A DNA stretch of 64,000 nt, taken from NCBI GenBank assembly GCA_016712345.1, contig JADJRH010000011.1, positions 2,046,001 through 2,110,000 on the forward strand, read 5' to 3'. The DNA is from Polyangiaceae bacterium (GTDB lineage: Bacteria > Myxococcota_A > Polyangia > Polyangiales > Polyangiaceae). Under the pieces are notes generated by a model. The model searched no databases, was not told the origin of the DNA, and saw nothing but the letters and a program-made list of their open reading frames with translations. Every line of letters begins with the position of its first letter. The first letter of the stretch is position 1. The position numbers and the translations under genes are program-made. This document shows positions 43,801 to 52,406 of the stretch, piece by piece.

Positions 43801-46800
43801 GGCGCAGCTTGGGTTGGGCCTTGCGCGCATGCGGCTCGGTAAACCCGCTGAAGCGCTTGAACCGCTGACGCGCGCGGTGAAGCTCAACCCCGAGGATGTG
43901 ACGGCGCTCGATCAGCTGAGCCTCGCGCAACAATCCGAAAAGAAATTCGCCGACGCGCGCGACACGTTGCTTGCGCTCACCAAGCTGCGCCCGCTCGATA
44001 CGGCGCCGCTTCGCAGACTCGCAGCGTGCCGGCTCACGCTCAGCGAAGACGAGGGTGAGTTCGCGGCGCTCACAACGCTCGCGCGGCTCGAACCCGACGA
44101 CATGGATGTGCTTGAGAGCATCGCGCGCTGCGAAAACAGGCTCGGGCGCCTCGAAGATGCCGCCGAATCGTACGAAAAACTTCTCGGCGCCGTGCCGGAG
44201 CGCACCGATGCGCGCCGCGCCGCCGCGCTGATTTACGCGCGCCTCGATAAACCCGACGACACCATTCGCAGCGCCAAGCCGGTGTTGCGCCAGCGCCCCG
44301 AAGATCAAGAACTGCTGCTGATCTACGCCAAGGCGCTCGCTCAAAAAAATCGGTGGGCCGAAGCGGCCGAAGCCGCGGGCGACTTGGCAAAGCTCGCGCC
44401 GCGAAGCATTGAGGCGCGCTGGGAACTCGCCCACGCCGAAGTGGCGCTCGGTCGCATCGACGCCGCGATCGCCACGTTGGAGCGCGCGGCGCAGATCACC
44501 GACGCGCCGCCCACCATCCTCAAGAAATTGGATGAACTCGTTCAGCGCCGCGCCGCTGAACTCGAAGCGAGTCGCGAATTTGAAGCGGCGCTGACGGCGT
44601 ACCAGCGCGCGCGCGAACTCGCTCCCAAAGATCCAATGCGCCCGCTGGCGCTCGCGCGCTGTTTTCATGCGCTCGGCCGCTCGCAGGAGGCGCTCGACGC
44701 GCTTCGCCAAAATCTCAAAACCAACCCCGACCACGGCCCCTCGTGGCTCTTGCTCGGCCGGTTGTACACCGACGCCGGCTACGCGCGTGAAGCGTCCGAC
44801 GCGTTTCGAAAAGCGTCCACGTCGGACGTTTCGCCGGCCGAGCGGCTCGATGCGCTCCGCGGCCTCGGCTTCGCCTGCGCCGAGCAGGAGCAAAACGAAG
44901 ACGCGATCAAAGCGCTGTCGCGCGCCGCCGAACTTGCCCCCGACGACGCCAAAGTAAAAGCCAAACTCGCCGACCTTTTTGAAGCGACCGGCAAGCGCGA
45001 CGCTGCCATCGCGGCGTTCACCGAGCTGCGCGACATGCGCGGCCTCGTTCCCGAGGAGCAGCGCCGCCTCGGGCTTTTGTGCGCCTCGGCGCGCCGCCAC
45101 GAAGAAGCGGTCCCGGCATTCACAGCAGCGCTCGCCAAGTGGCCCGGCGACGCCGACTTGCTCGATCCGCTCGCCCAAGCGCTCGAAACGCTGGGTCGCG
45201 ACGCCGACGCAACGCGCATCCTCCTTCGTCTTCGCGACGCCGCGCCGAGCCATCCCAATGTTTCGTCGCGCCTCGGCTTTGCGTACACAAGGCTTCAACA
45301 ACACGCCGACGCCGCCGCGGCGTTTGAAGTGGCGCGCGCCAAAGAAGCGCCGCGCGTCGACGTGCTCACCGCGCTTGTCGCCGCGTACGTCACGCTCGGC
45401 GATGAAACAGCGCGCCGCTCCGCGCTCGAAGCGCTCGTCAAAGTTTCGCCCAACGACTTTGAGGCCCATCGCTCCCTCGCTCAGTCGTACGACGCCGCCG
45501 GCCGACGTGACGACGCGATCAATGTGTACACAAGGGCCGATTCGCTCGCGAAGAGCCCCGACCTTGCGCTTCGAAAACGCCTCGCGGAGCTGCACCTCGG
45601 GCGTGCCGCCGATGCGGGCCCGCAAACCTCCGTCGGCGGCGAAGATCTGGCCAAAGCGCGACGCTTCGGGTCACACGACGCCGTGGTGCTTTTCGACGTG
45701 GCGCAGGCGTACGCCGCCGCCGCCAAACGCCTCGAAGCCGCATCGGCGGCGCGCGAAGTTCTCGCGATCGACCAAGCCAATGTGGGCGCGGCGCTCCTTC
45801 TCGGCGATGTGCTCACCGCCGACCGCGACGCCCGCGGCGCCGCCGAAGCGTACGAAATCGCCCTTCGCTACCGCATGGATTCGGTGCCCGCCCTCGTCGG
45901 CGCCGGCAATGCGTACCTCGCGCTCGGCAAACCCGACGAAGCGATCGCGCGCCTGCGCCGCGCCGTCACCGCCGATCCCGACCGGCTCGATGCGCACACA
46001 ACGCTCGCCGAAACGCTGCGCGCCCACGGGCGCAACGCTGAAGCCATTCAAAACCTGCGCGAAGTGGTGCGCCTCGCTCCCGACAACGCCGACGGGTGGC
46101 GCGCCCTCGGCGAGCTGCTTCTCGGTCAAAGCGCCGCCCGCGACGCAGCGACGGCGCTCATAAAAGCCGTCGAGCTGCGCCCGAACGACGGCGACGTGCT
46201 GCTTTTGCTCGCCACGGCCTTGGAGCGCGACTCCCGCACCGAGGAGTTTCTCGACGCGCTCGAACGCGCGTTCCGCGTCAAATCCGACGACGCGAGCGTT
46301 GCCGCGCGGTTTGGCCTCGCTCTCGCGCAGGCCGGTGAATCCGACAAGGCCATTTCGCTCCTCACGCGCGCCCGCAATCTCGACGCTTCGCGCCCCGATG
46401 TGGCTCGCAAGCTCTGTGACCTTCGAGGCGAGCGCGCCGCGCGCCGCGAAGCCGACGGAAATGCGCCCGGCGCGGAAGCCGATTTTCTCGCCGCTCTCGA
46501 ACTTGCGCCCGATCTCGTTCCGCTGCGCCTCGGTTTGGCCCGGGCCTTCCGCGCCCAAAACAAACTCAACGAAGCGCTCCTCGCGGCCGAAGAAGCGACG
46601 CGCGGCGCGCCCGAAGACGCCGCCGCCTGGCTCATGGTCGGCGAGCTTTCCTCGCGACTCGCCCACGACGCCAAAGCCGCCGAAGCGTTCGTTCGCGCCG
46701 TGCGCTACGACGCTCGTCTCTTCGAAGCGCGCGTGGGCCTCGCCGCCGCGCGCATTCGCCTCGGCGAACCCGAAGCCGCCGTCGGCGAACTCACAAAAGC

Positions 46801-49800
46801 CGCCGAACTCAAGCCCGACGCGGCCGAAGTGCAGGCCGATCTCGCAAAGCTTCACGAGGCCGCAGGCCGCGTGGAGCAGGCCGCGGCGAGCTTCCGCCGC
46901 TTGAGCCAGCTCCGCCCGCTCGAAGCCGCCGAAGCTCGCCGCTACGGCCTCCTCGCGGCCCGCCTCGACGACCACGCCACCTGCGTGGACCAACTCACCG
47001 CGGCTCGCCCCACGTTCCCCGACGACCGCGATCTCCTCGCAGCCATCGGCACCGCCGAAATGCGCCGCCAGCGCTTCGACGCCGCGATTGAACCGCTCGA
47101 ACAACTGCTTCGCCTCAACGCCGGCCACCCCACCGCGTCGGCCCTCCTCGGCATTGCGTACATGCGCTGCAACCGCCCCGAACCGGCGGTAGAAACGCTC
47201 GCCCGCGCCCTCCTCAACGACCCGCGCAACCACGAACTTCACGATCAACGCATCCTCGCGCTTGAACAGCTCGGTCGCACGGCAGAACGCCTCCAAGCGC
47301 TTGAACAAGCCGCGCGCACCTTCCCCGAAGACCCTCGTTTGGCCCGCTCGCACGCGCTCGCCCTCGCCGACGCCGGTCGCGATACCGAAGCCATCCCCGC
47401 GCTCACCCGCGCCTTGCAGCTCGACTCACGCGCCCCCGACGTGGCACCCCGCCTCTCGGCGCTCCATCTCGAAGCCGCCAAACGTGAAGCCGCCGCCGGC
47501 CGCATTGAACGCGCTGTTGAAGCCGGCAAAGCGTCGCTCGCCGTCGCCCCCGACGTGGCGCCCCCTGCCATTTTCGTCGCCGATCTCCTTCGCGCCCGCG
47601 GTGAACACCCAGAAGCCGCCGGCCTCTACGAACGAGCCATTGCCGCCAAGATCGACGCCGTCGACGCCATCTTCGGTGCCGCCGCCTGTTACACGGCGTT
47701 GAGCCGCTGGAGCGATTCGATCGCCCCGCTCGAACGCGCCGCCAAACTCGACCCTTCACGCCTCGACGTGGCCCGGTTGCTCGCAACGGCCCGCGTCACC
47801 CTCGGCCAAAAACCGGAAGCGTTCGCCGCCTACGCCGAAGTCCTGCGCCTCGCCCCCGACGACTTTGAAGCCCACCGCGAACGCGGCAAAATCGCCGCCT
47901 CCCTCGGCCGCCACGAAGAAGCCCTCCCCGCGCTTGAACAGGCGCTCGCCCTTCGCCCAACCGATGCCGAAGTGCTTCTCGAAGTCTCCCGCGTCCGCGC
48001 CAAACTCGGCCTCGGCGACAAAAGCGTTGAAGCTGCCGAGGCGTTGGTTCGCGCATCCCCCACCGACCCGCGCGCCCATCGCCAACTCGGTGAAGCGTAC
48101 CTTTCCGCTCAAAACGCCGAAGGCGCCATCCAAGCGTTTGAACGCACGTTGAGCCTCGATCCATCGCTCACAGTTGTTTCAGAGCCGCTCGGCAAACTCC
48201 GCTTCGACCGCGGCAAACGCCTTGTTGACTCGGGCGATCTCCCCCAAGCCATCAAAGACTTTGAGCGCGCAACAGCCTTGTTGCCCCAAGACCCGGAACC
48301 GCCCTTTGCTCTCGCCCGCGTTCACGGCAAACAAGGCCGCGCCAAAGACGCAATTGAGGCTGTTTCCATGGCCCTCACGCGCCGTGAAGACCTTGTTCCC
48401 GGCTGGGTATTCCTCGGTGAAATGTACGCAGAATCCGGCCATGCAGAACACGCCGCCACCTCCTTTGCCGGCGCCCTCCGCTTCGACAGAACCTTGTTCC
48501 CCGCGCAACTCGGTTTTGGCCTCGCCTGCCTCAAACTCGGCCGCGCCCGTGAAGCGGAAGAAGCCCTTTCCTACGCGGCCACCCTGCGCGCTTCCGACCC
48601 TGTAGAAAGCGCTCGTGTACACACCGCCCGGGCTGAACTTTTCACCTCTCAAAACCGCGCCGCCGACGCCATCTCCGCCTGGCAAAACGTCGCCTCGGCC
48701 CGTGCACTCACCGCATCCGAACAGCGATCCCTCGGCAAACTGTACACCTCCACAGGTGACTGGGCCCGCGCCGCAACCGCCTTAGAACAAGCTGTATCCC
48801 AAGGCGCAGCCGACCTCGACACGTTCCTTGACCTTGCCGCCGCCTACCATTCTCAAAACCGCATTCCAGAAGCCGTTTCTTCGTGGGAACGCGTCCTTTC
48901 TGTCGAACCTACCCATCCAGCGGCAAACGCCCGACTCGGCCCTTGTTACGCCTCCGTGGGCCGCCACGAAGATGCCGTTCGCGTTCTGACTGTCGTTCGC
49001 AAAAACGACCCCAAGTCCAAATCTACCCTCGAAACGCTCGCTCAAAGCCTCCTTCAACTTGGCCGCAAACTTGAAGCTGTCGAGGTGCTCACCGCCCGCG
49101 CCGCCCTCACCCCCAACGAAGCGCCGTGGCACGTTCGCCTGGCAGAAACGCTCGCCGACGTTTCCAAACTTGATGAAGCTGCGGCTGTGTACACACGCGT
49201 CCGCGGCATGCCCGACGCGCCCGCCAACTCGGCTGAACGACTTGGAGCAATCTACCTATCCGCCGCCGAACAAAACCAGCGTGAAGGCCGCGTCGACGCC
49301 GCAGTTGAACGTTATCAACGCTCCATCGCGGCCGATGGTCGATCGGACAAACCGCGCCTCGCCCTCGCCCGCGCTTTGGTAGAACTGCGCCGCCCTGATG
49401 AAGCCATGGCCGCCGCCCACGGAGCGCTCGTCGCCTCCCCGGGTTCGCTTGAAGCCGCGCTTCTCCTCGGCGATCTCTACGCCAAAAACAACAAACACGC
49501 TGAAGCCGCCGGCCTCTACGAATTTGCCCTTCAGACCCATCCAAACAACTTTGAAATCGCGTTTGGACTTGGAAAAGCCAAAGCCGTTCTCGGCCGCGCC
49601 GCCGAAGCCGCAACCGCCCTCAAACGCGCGCTTGAAATCGATCCTACCCATGCGCTCGCCGCCAAAATGCGCGCCCGCTCGCTCGAAACAGCCAACCAAC
49701 CTGACCAAGCCATCGCCGCATGGAAGGTTGTCACCGGTCTCGAACCAAACGACCCCGTCGCCAACCATCGCCTCGGCCTGCTCCTTACCCGTCAAGGTCA

Positions 49801-50401
49801 ACACGAAGAAGGTGTCAAAGTCCTTGCCGTAGCCCGTGAAGCCATGCCCGATGACATGGAAATCGTCATGGAAATGGCCTCTTCGTTTGAAACACTCAAA
49901 CGTTTTGACGACGCCGCACCCCTCCTTGCCATTGCCGTCCGCGCTCGCCCCACCGACGCCGCGCTCTGCCAGCGCCTCTCCACCGCTTACCAATCAGCGG
50001 GTCGACTGGAAGACGCCGCCAACGCTTACAAACAAGTCATCGACTCGGGCCGCCGCGACGCACCCGCCTACCTTCACCTCGGCAAACTCTACGAACAAGC
50101 CAAAAAACTCGACCTTGCCCTCCGCGCCTACCAAGAAGCCTACCGGGTAGATCAGCGCAACGTCGCCGTCATCCGTCAGGTCGCCTCCACCCTCCAAGCG
50201 TTGGGTAGAGCGTCAGAAGCCTTACCCTGGCTCCAAGGCGCCATTGGTATTGACCCGCGCGATCCAGAACTGCGATTTGCCCTCGCTTCGTGCTACCTGG
50301 CGCTAAACCGCCGCCAAGAAGCCAACACAGAATACACAGTCCTCTGCCAACTCGACCCCAAACTCGCCCACAAACTCTACTACCTATTGGGCGGCCGATA
50401 G
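40838..50401 (+). CDS. Giant tetratricopeptide-repeat protein, 3187 aa
   Basis: The chosen start is the ATG at 40838 with GAGG four bases upstream (MSDPHLERIMGVLQDGLL). Essentially the whole length is TPR-like 34-residue helix-turn-helix units (for example ALSLGLTTAELGRHEEARDA-like phrases with A at positions 8 and 20 and P at 32), roughly 85-90 of them by length. No signal peptide, membrane segment or catalytic domain is seen, so it is probably a cytoplasmic superhelical scaffold. Base use changes along the gene: GCG-rich and G-rich at first, GCC-rich and C-rich later, with similar protein content. Long frames on the other strand are shadows of this composition. Partners are unknown. Confidence 0.93.
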   Translation: MSDPHLERIMGVLQDGLLLRPKDAEQRTRLADVYMKLGRIDDAITALRRAIKDQSDHAPAYALLGACLAERGGWEEAEKLLLEGIRLKPDLVAAFITLAQQYAKRNEFAKASESYAAALSLKPDMTTLLRGAADVALKSRRLEDAARFLTSARKQTPDDTEVLLSLGLTTAELGRHEEARDALRDYVAKRPKGPPEAWLTLARACDALKDTKGSAFAYDRVVSFYPKDGELQFAGGKSLAAVDEHEEAVQALSRAAQLLPDKADVHAALGASFHALKQFDDAVLSLSKATELAPTVARHHAALGRSKMAGGNLQGAAESLEQAVRLNGSDTEALLLLAEVYKKLDRPPDATNALRRAIAVEPENAALHFELATHLKSLGQIPQAMGSYRDAAARRAGFFEAHMGAALCASDLDQQREAVTQYEAAIAANSAKAEAHRGLGVMLRRMDNHAGAVKALLAATQLNGKDGEGFLWLAESRYKLGQRDDSLSDVRQALRLRPNDAVAHALHGALLADQNRHADAASAFEEALEHAPEAPEAAENWYRLGLCRHTLGKLDVAEKAFARSVTLSPKEARYRLAQGKLFVEVGRFEEAVEELERADHLRGGDVETLRALGLAYLKFDSPREAQRTLEKALAIGPATAETHLNHARAFLALTRGGDAKRELAAALALDPNLSDAHYEIGVLHAKNGDLADARKHLELATRTAHDPSDAYGQLAQVLRALGETHDAVLAFKQRLRAKPNDADAHFGLAETLASAGRDSEALPSQHAGMALDPKRKGAQRRLGEMLVRLHRHDEALEPLEAGTKEEPDDPSLWSMIAGCHERLENPGKAADALLHAVDKSPDDAALFKRLGLAQRKVGKHPEAIATLTRALALDPSLLDLEVPLGELLYKAGKESVEDGEPAAAAQHYEKARKYLRDDAQLCVEHAKVLRATNQFEAAAAAAKRASELAPDRADVLHLLGELCEKIEDHDGARAAFERVVRLTPERFTAQLGLGLARMRLGKPAEALEPLTRAVKLNPEDVTALDQLSLAQQSEKKFADARDTLLALTKLRPLDTAPLRRLAACRLTLSEDEGEFAALTTLARLEPDDMDVLESIARCENRLGRLEDAAESYEKLLGAVPERTDARRAAALIYARLDKPDDTIRSAKPVLRQRPEDQELLLIYAKALAQKNRWAEAAEAAGDLAKLAPRSIEARWELAHAEVALGRIDAAIATLERAAQITDAPPTILKKLDELVQRRAAELEASREFEAALTAYQRARELAPKDPMRPLALARCFHALGRSQEALDALRQNLKTNPDHGPSWLLLGRLYTDAGYAREASDAFRKASTSDVSPAERLDALRGLGFACAEQEQNEDAIKALSRAAELAPDDAKVKAKLADLFEATGKRDAAIAAFTELRDMRGLVPEEQRRLGLLCASARRHEEAVPAFTAALAKWPGDADLLDPLAQALETLGRDADATRILLRLRDAAPSHPNVSSRLGFAYTRLQQHADAAAAFEVARAKEAPRVDVLTALVAAYVTLGDETARRSALEALVKVSPNDFEAHRSLAQSYDAAGRRDDAINVYTRADSLAKSPDLALRKRLAELHLGRAADAGPQTSVGGEDLAKARRFGSHDAVVLFDVAQAYAAAAKRLEAASAAREVLAIDQANVGAALLLGDVLTADRDARGAAEAYEIALRYRMDSVPALVGAGNAYLALGKPDEAIARLRRAVTADPDRLDAHTTLAETLRAHGRNAEAIQNLREVVRLAPDNADGWRALGELLLGQSAARDAATALIKAVELRPNDGDVLLLLATALERDSRTEEFLDALERAFRVKSDDASVAARFGLALAQAGESDKAISLLTRARNLDASRPDVARKLCDLRGERAARREADGNAPGAEADFLAALELAPDLVPLRLGLARAFRAQNKLNEALLAAEEATRGAPEDAAAWLMVGELSSRLAHDAKAAEAFVRAVRYDARLFEARVGLAAARIRLGEPEAAVGELTKAAELKPDAAEVQADLAKLHEAAGRVEQAAASFRRLSQLRPLEAAEARRYGLLAARLDDHATCVDQLTAARPTFPDDRDLLAAIGTAEMRRQRFDAAIEPLEQLLRLNAGHPTASALLGIAYMRCNRPEPAVETLARALLNDPRNHELHDQRILALEQLGRTAERLQALEQAARTFPEDPRLARSHALALADAGRDTEAIPALTRALQLDSRAPDVAPRLSALHLEAAKREAAAGRIERAVEAGKASLAVAPDVAPPAIFVADLLRARGEHPEAAGLYERAIAAKIDAVDAIFGAAACYTALSRWSDSIAPLERAAKLDPSRLDVARLLATARVTLGQKPEAFAAYAEVLRLAPDDFEAHRERGKIAASLGRHEEALPALEQALALRPTDAEVLLEVSRVRAKLGLGDKSVEAAEALVRASPTDPRAHRQLGEAYLSAQNAEGAIQAFERTLSLDPSLTVVSEPLGKLRFDRGKRLVDSGDLPQAIKDFERATALLPQDPEPPFALARVHGKQGRAKDAIEAVSMALTRREDLVPGWVFLGEMYAESGHAEHAATSFAGALRFDRTLFPAQLGFGLACLKLGRAREAEEALSYAATLRASDPVESARVHTARAELFTSQNRAADAISAWQNVASARALTASEQRSLGKLYTSTGDWARAATALEQAVSQGAADLDTFLDLAAAYHSQNRIPEAVSSWERVLSVEPTHPAANARLGPCYASVGRHEDAVRVLTVVRKNDPKSKSTLETLAQSLLQLGRKLEAVEVLTARAALTPNEAPWHVRLAETLADVSKLDEAAAVYTRVRGMPDAPANSAERLGAIYLSAAEQNQREGRVDAAVERYQRSIAADGRSDKPRLALARALVELRRPDEAMAAAHGALVASPGSLEAALLLGDLYAKNNKHAEAAGLYEFALQTHPNNFEIAFGLGKAKAVLGRAAEAATALKRALEIDPTHALAAKMRARSLETANQPDQAIAAWKVVTGLEPNDPVANHRLGLLLTRQGQHEEGVKVLAVAREAMPDDMEIVMEMASSFETLKRFDDAAPLLAIAVRARPTDAALCQRLSTAYQSAGRLEDAANAYKQVIDSGRRDAPAYLHLGKLYEQAKKLDLALRAYQEAYRVDQRNVAVIRQVASTLQALGRASEALPWLQGAIGIDPRDPELRFALASCYLALNRRQEANTEYTVLCQLDPKLAHKLYYLLGGR

Positions 50402-50669
50402 CCCTTCCCAAACCGCACCTGCCCCCACCCGCGTCCGCGGTGCGGCGCCGCTGGCGCGTCCCCGCACCTTGCGGCGCGCCGCCCCCAAATCGCTCGCTTC
50501 GCCTGCGACATCCTTCGCAGCAGTTACCCAATGCGTACACCGCTCTCCTGTGTACGCATTCGCCATGTGTACACGCAGGCTCGCTCGCTCAGGGGGCGCA
50601 ACTGCCCGTCAACAGGCTTTGAGGACATAAACCCGATTGGAAATTGGAAACGAAGCACCGCTCCTGTAT
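50402..50669. other. Intergenic region with perfect 11-bp inverted repeat
   Basis: AATGCGTACAC (50530-50540) and GTGTACGCATT (50550-50560) form a perfect inverted repeat around CGCTCTCCT. GTGTACAC follows at 50567-50574. There is no T run after it, so an operator is more likely than a terminator. GC-rich short palindromes lie at 50435-50500. It probably carries the promoter of the next gene. Confidence 0.6.
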
Positions 50670-52139
50670 ATGATCCGGGTGAGAGCTTTCTTACCCTGTT
50701 CACTTCTACCCGTCGCCCTTTTCGTTCTTCTTGCCGGCTGCGGAGCGCGATCCTCGCTCCTTGACAGTGAACCTGTCAGCGATCCTCCCATCGCAGAACC
50801 GCCGGCCCCCGAGTTCAACTGTCAGGTATCCAACAGCGCGCGACCGATGTTGGCTTCTCGACTTGGATCGGGCATTTTTTATACCTACCCCGACACATCA
50901 AGCGCCCAGGTATTCACCTTCAACGTGCCGCCCGAGATGTACATCTCCCGCTCCGATGTGATCGCTCGCGGTGACCGCGTTGCCGCGTTTGCTTATGTTC
51001 GCCCGCTCGACGCCATGTCCTCAACTTCGCCTTACGTCGAGACAGTTGTCCTCGATATGGACGGAATGCCCATTTCACACGGCCAATACAATGTTGACCC
51101 ACCCAACTGGGGAGCGGACTACCAATTGGTAGGCAACGCCAACGGGTTGTTCGTTTTTACCATGTTTGAGGGTGACACAGGATTCGGTGTTGTCGCCGCT
51201 GAAGCGGATGTGTACACATTTGACGATCTATACGCCGCTCGGACCGATCCTGACAGTCAGGGCAACATGGTCGTATGGAAGGTAGGCTCCAATTCTACCG
51301 GTGATCTGCACTTTTTTAATACCCAGGCAAAGACGTTTACTCCGTCTGAATTTCTGGCGGATAACACATACAAAGACATTGCCTCAACCCCCACATTTTG
51401 GGGCTCCGGCCTGCTCTACCTCATGGGAAATCCCAATCGCCTCATTTTTGAGGATGCCGCCGGCAGGCATGAAATCTCGTTGAACGTGGATCTCCTTCTT
51501 CCCGGCTGGGCGTCGGCCGGGTACATCACCTCCAACGGTCACGCAATGTTCGCATTGGGCGGCGCCAACGAGGTGAATGCCCGGTACCTAACAACCCATT
51601 TCGCAACGGGTGAGTTCCGCGAGTTCTCGCTCGTGGTTCCGTCAGGTTTCGCAACCCCGGGCGGTTATTGGAATGCCCCCAGCGTCGATGCATCCGGCCG
51701 GGCGTTGTTTCCCCTCTACAACAACCAGTTGAGTCAGCTCCATGCCACCGCCGACGGTCAATTGTGGCAGCCCCTGGGAGTACCCACCGCGCTCGGTGAC
51801 CAACAACCGTCGATCTTAGAGCGGGCGGCTACAATTGTGTACGACGGTTCGGGGCCGCCGGAAGGTGCTCCCTCCAACGCATGGGTAGGTCAGATTCTCG
51901 GCCCCGGTGAAGGCGAAAGTGCACTGTTGATCCGCGCCGAACCCGGCGCACCTAACAACCCGTACGGCGCCGAGGATGAATTGAGCGGCGATGGAAGGTG
52001 CCTTGCGTACTTTCGCAACGGCTCGCTCACGATTGTTGAAATTCCAGGCTACAACGTTACAGATCTCGGCCTGACAACCGATCTCTACGAGGCCGAGATG
52101 GCCTGGATTCCCGTCGCGCAAAAAGCCGCCGACAACTGA
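50670..52139 (+). CDS. Propeller-like lipoprotein, 489 aa
   Basis: The ATG at 50670 (MIRVRAFLP) begins a signal segment with lipobox LAGC (Cys at about 24), then a short Pro-rich linker (PPIAEPPAPE). The rest is beta-rich, with regularly spaced strand pairs and phrases such as TDPDSQGNMVVWKVG and PSVDASGRALFPLYNN, consistent with a WD40-like or other beta-propeller. No catalytic motif is visible. Surface or periplasmic location is likely. The start lacks a clear ribosome binding site. Confidence 0.75.
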   Translation: MIRVRAFLPCSLLPVALFVLLAGCGARSSLLDSEPVSDPPIAEPPAPEFNCQVSNSARPMLASRLGSGIFYTYPDTSSAQVFTFNVPPEMYISRSDVIARGDRVAAFAYVRPLDAMSSTSPYVETVVLDMDGMPISHGQYNVDPPNWGADYQLVGNANGLFVFTMFEGDTGFGVVAAEADVYTFDDLYAARTDPDSQGNMVVWKVGSNSTGDLHFFNTQAKTFTPSEFLADNTYKDIASTPTFWGSGLLYLMGNPNRLIFEDAAGRHEISLNVDLLLPGWASAGYITSNGHAMFALGGANEVNARYLTTHFATGEFREFSLVVPSGFATPGGYWNAPSVDASGRALFPLYNNQLSQLHATADGQLWQPLGVPTALGDQQPSILERAATIVYDGSGPPEGAPSNAWVGQILGPGEGESALLIRAEPGAPNNPYGAEDELSGDGRCLAYFRNGSLTIVEIPGYNVTDLGLTTDLYEAEMAWIPVAQKAADN

Positions 52140-52406
52140 TGTGTACCCATAGCAGCCAAGAAACAAAGAAACTCCGTGACCTCCGTGTTCCCCGTGATTC
52201 CGTGGTGAAGAGACGTCACAGGCATCCAAACGTGTCCGGTCGTTGCGCAATGGCGTCAGTTACCCAGAACGCGTGAACTCCGCGTTGGCGCGATCTGTCA
52301 TTGGATTGGCGCTCCGGGTGAGTGTCGAACCCCACTCCCGCGCGTATACAAGCCATCCGCACCGCGCTCTTCAGCGAGGTGTCCTTTATAGAGAGGTGGC
52401 TATTTT
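52140..52406. other. Intergenic region with degenerate CCGTG repeats
   Basis: Near 52171-52206 the unit TCCGTG recurs four times at 9-12-bp spacing (CTCCGTGACCTCCGTGTTCC and onward). No gene is visible. The ATG of the next gene at 52407 is preceded by GAGAGGTGGC. Confidence 0.5.

Noticed and set aside
43112..49993. Long minus-strand frames (837, 560 and 245 codons) inside the TPR gene
   Set aside because: They are antisense to a clear TPR coding frame, have low-complexity Arg/Gly composition and no start signals.
50402..50500. Rho-independent terminator after the TPR gene
   Set aside because: GC-rich palindromes are present but no T run follows any of them.
40534..50669. dif-like recombination site supporting the terminus idea
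   Set aside because: I found no 28-bp sequence with recognisable XerC/XerD arms by eye; this needs a computed search.
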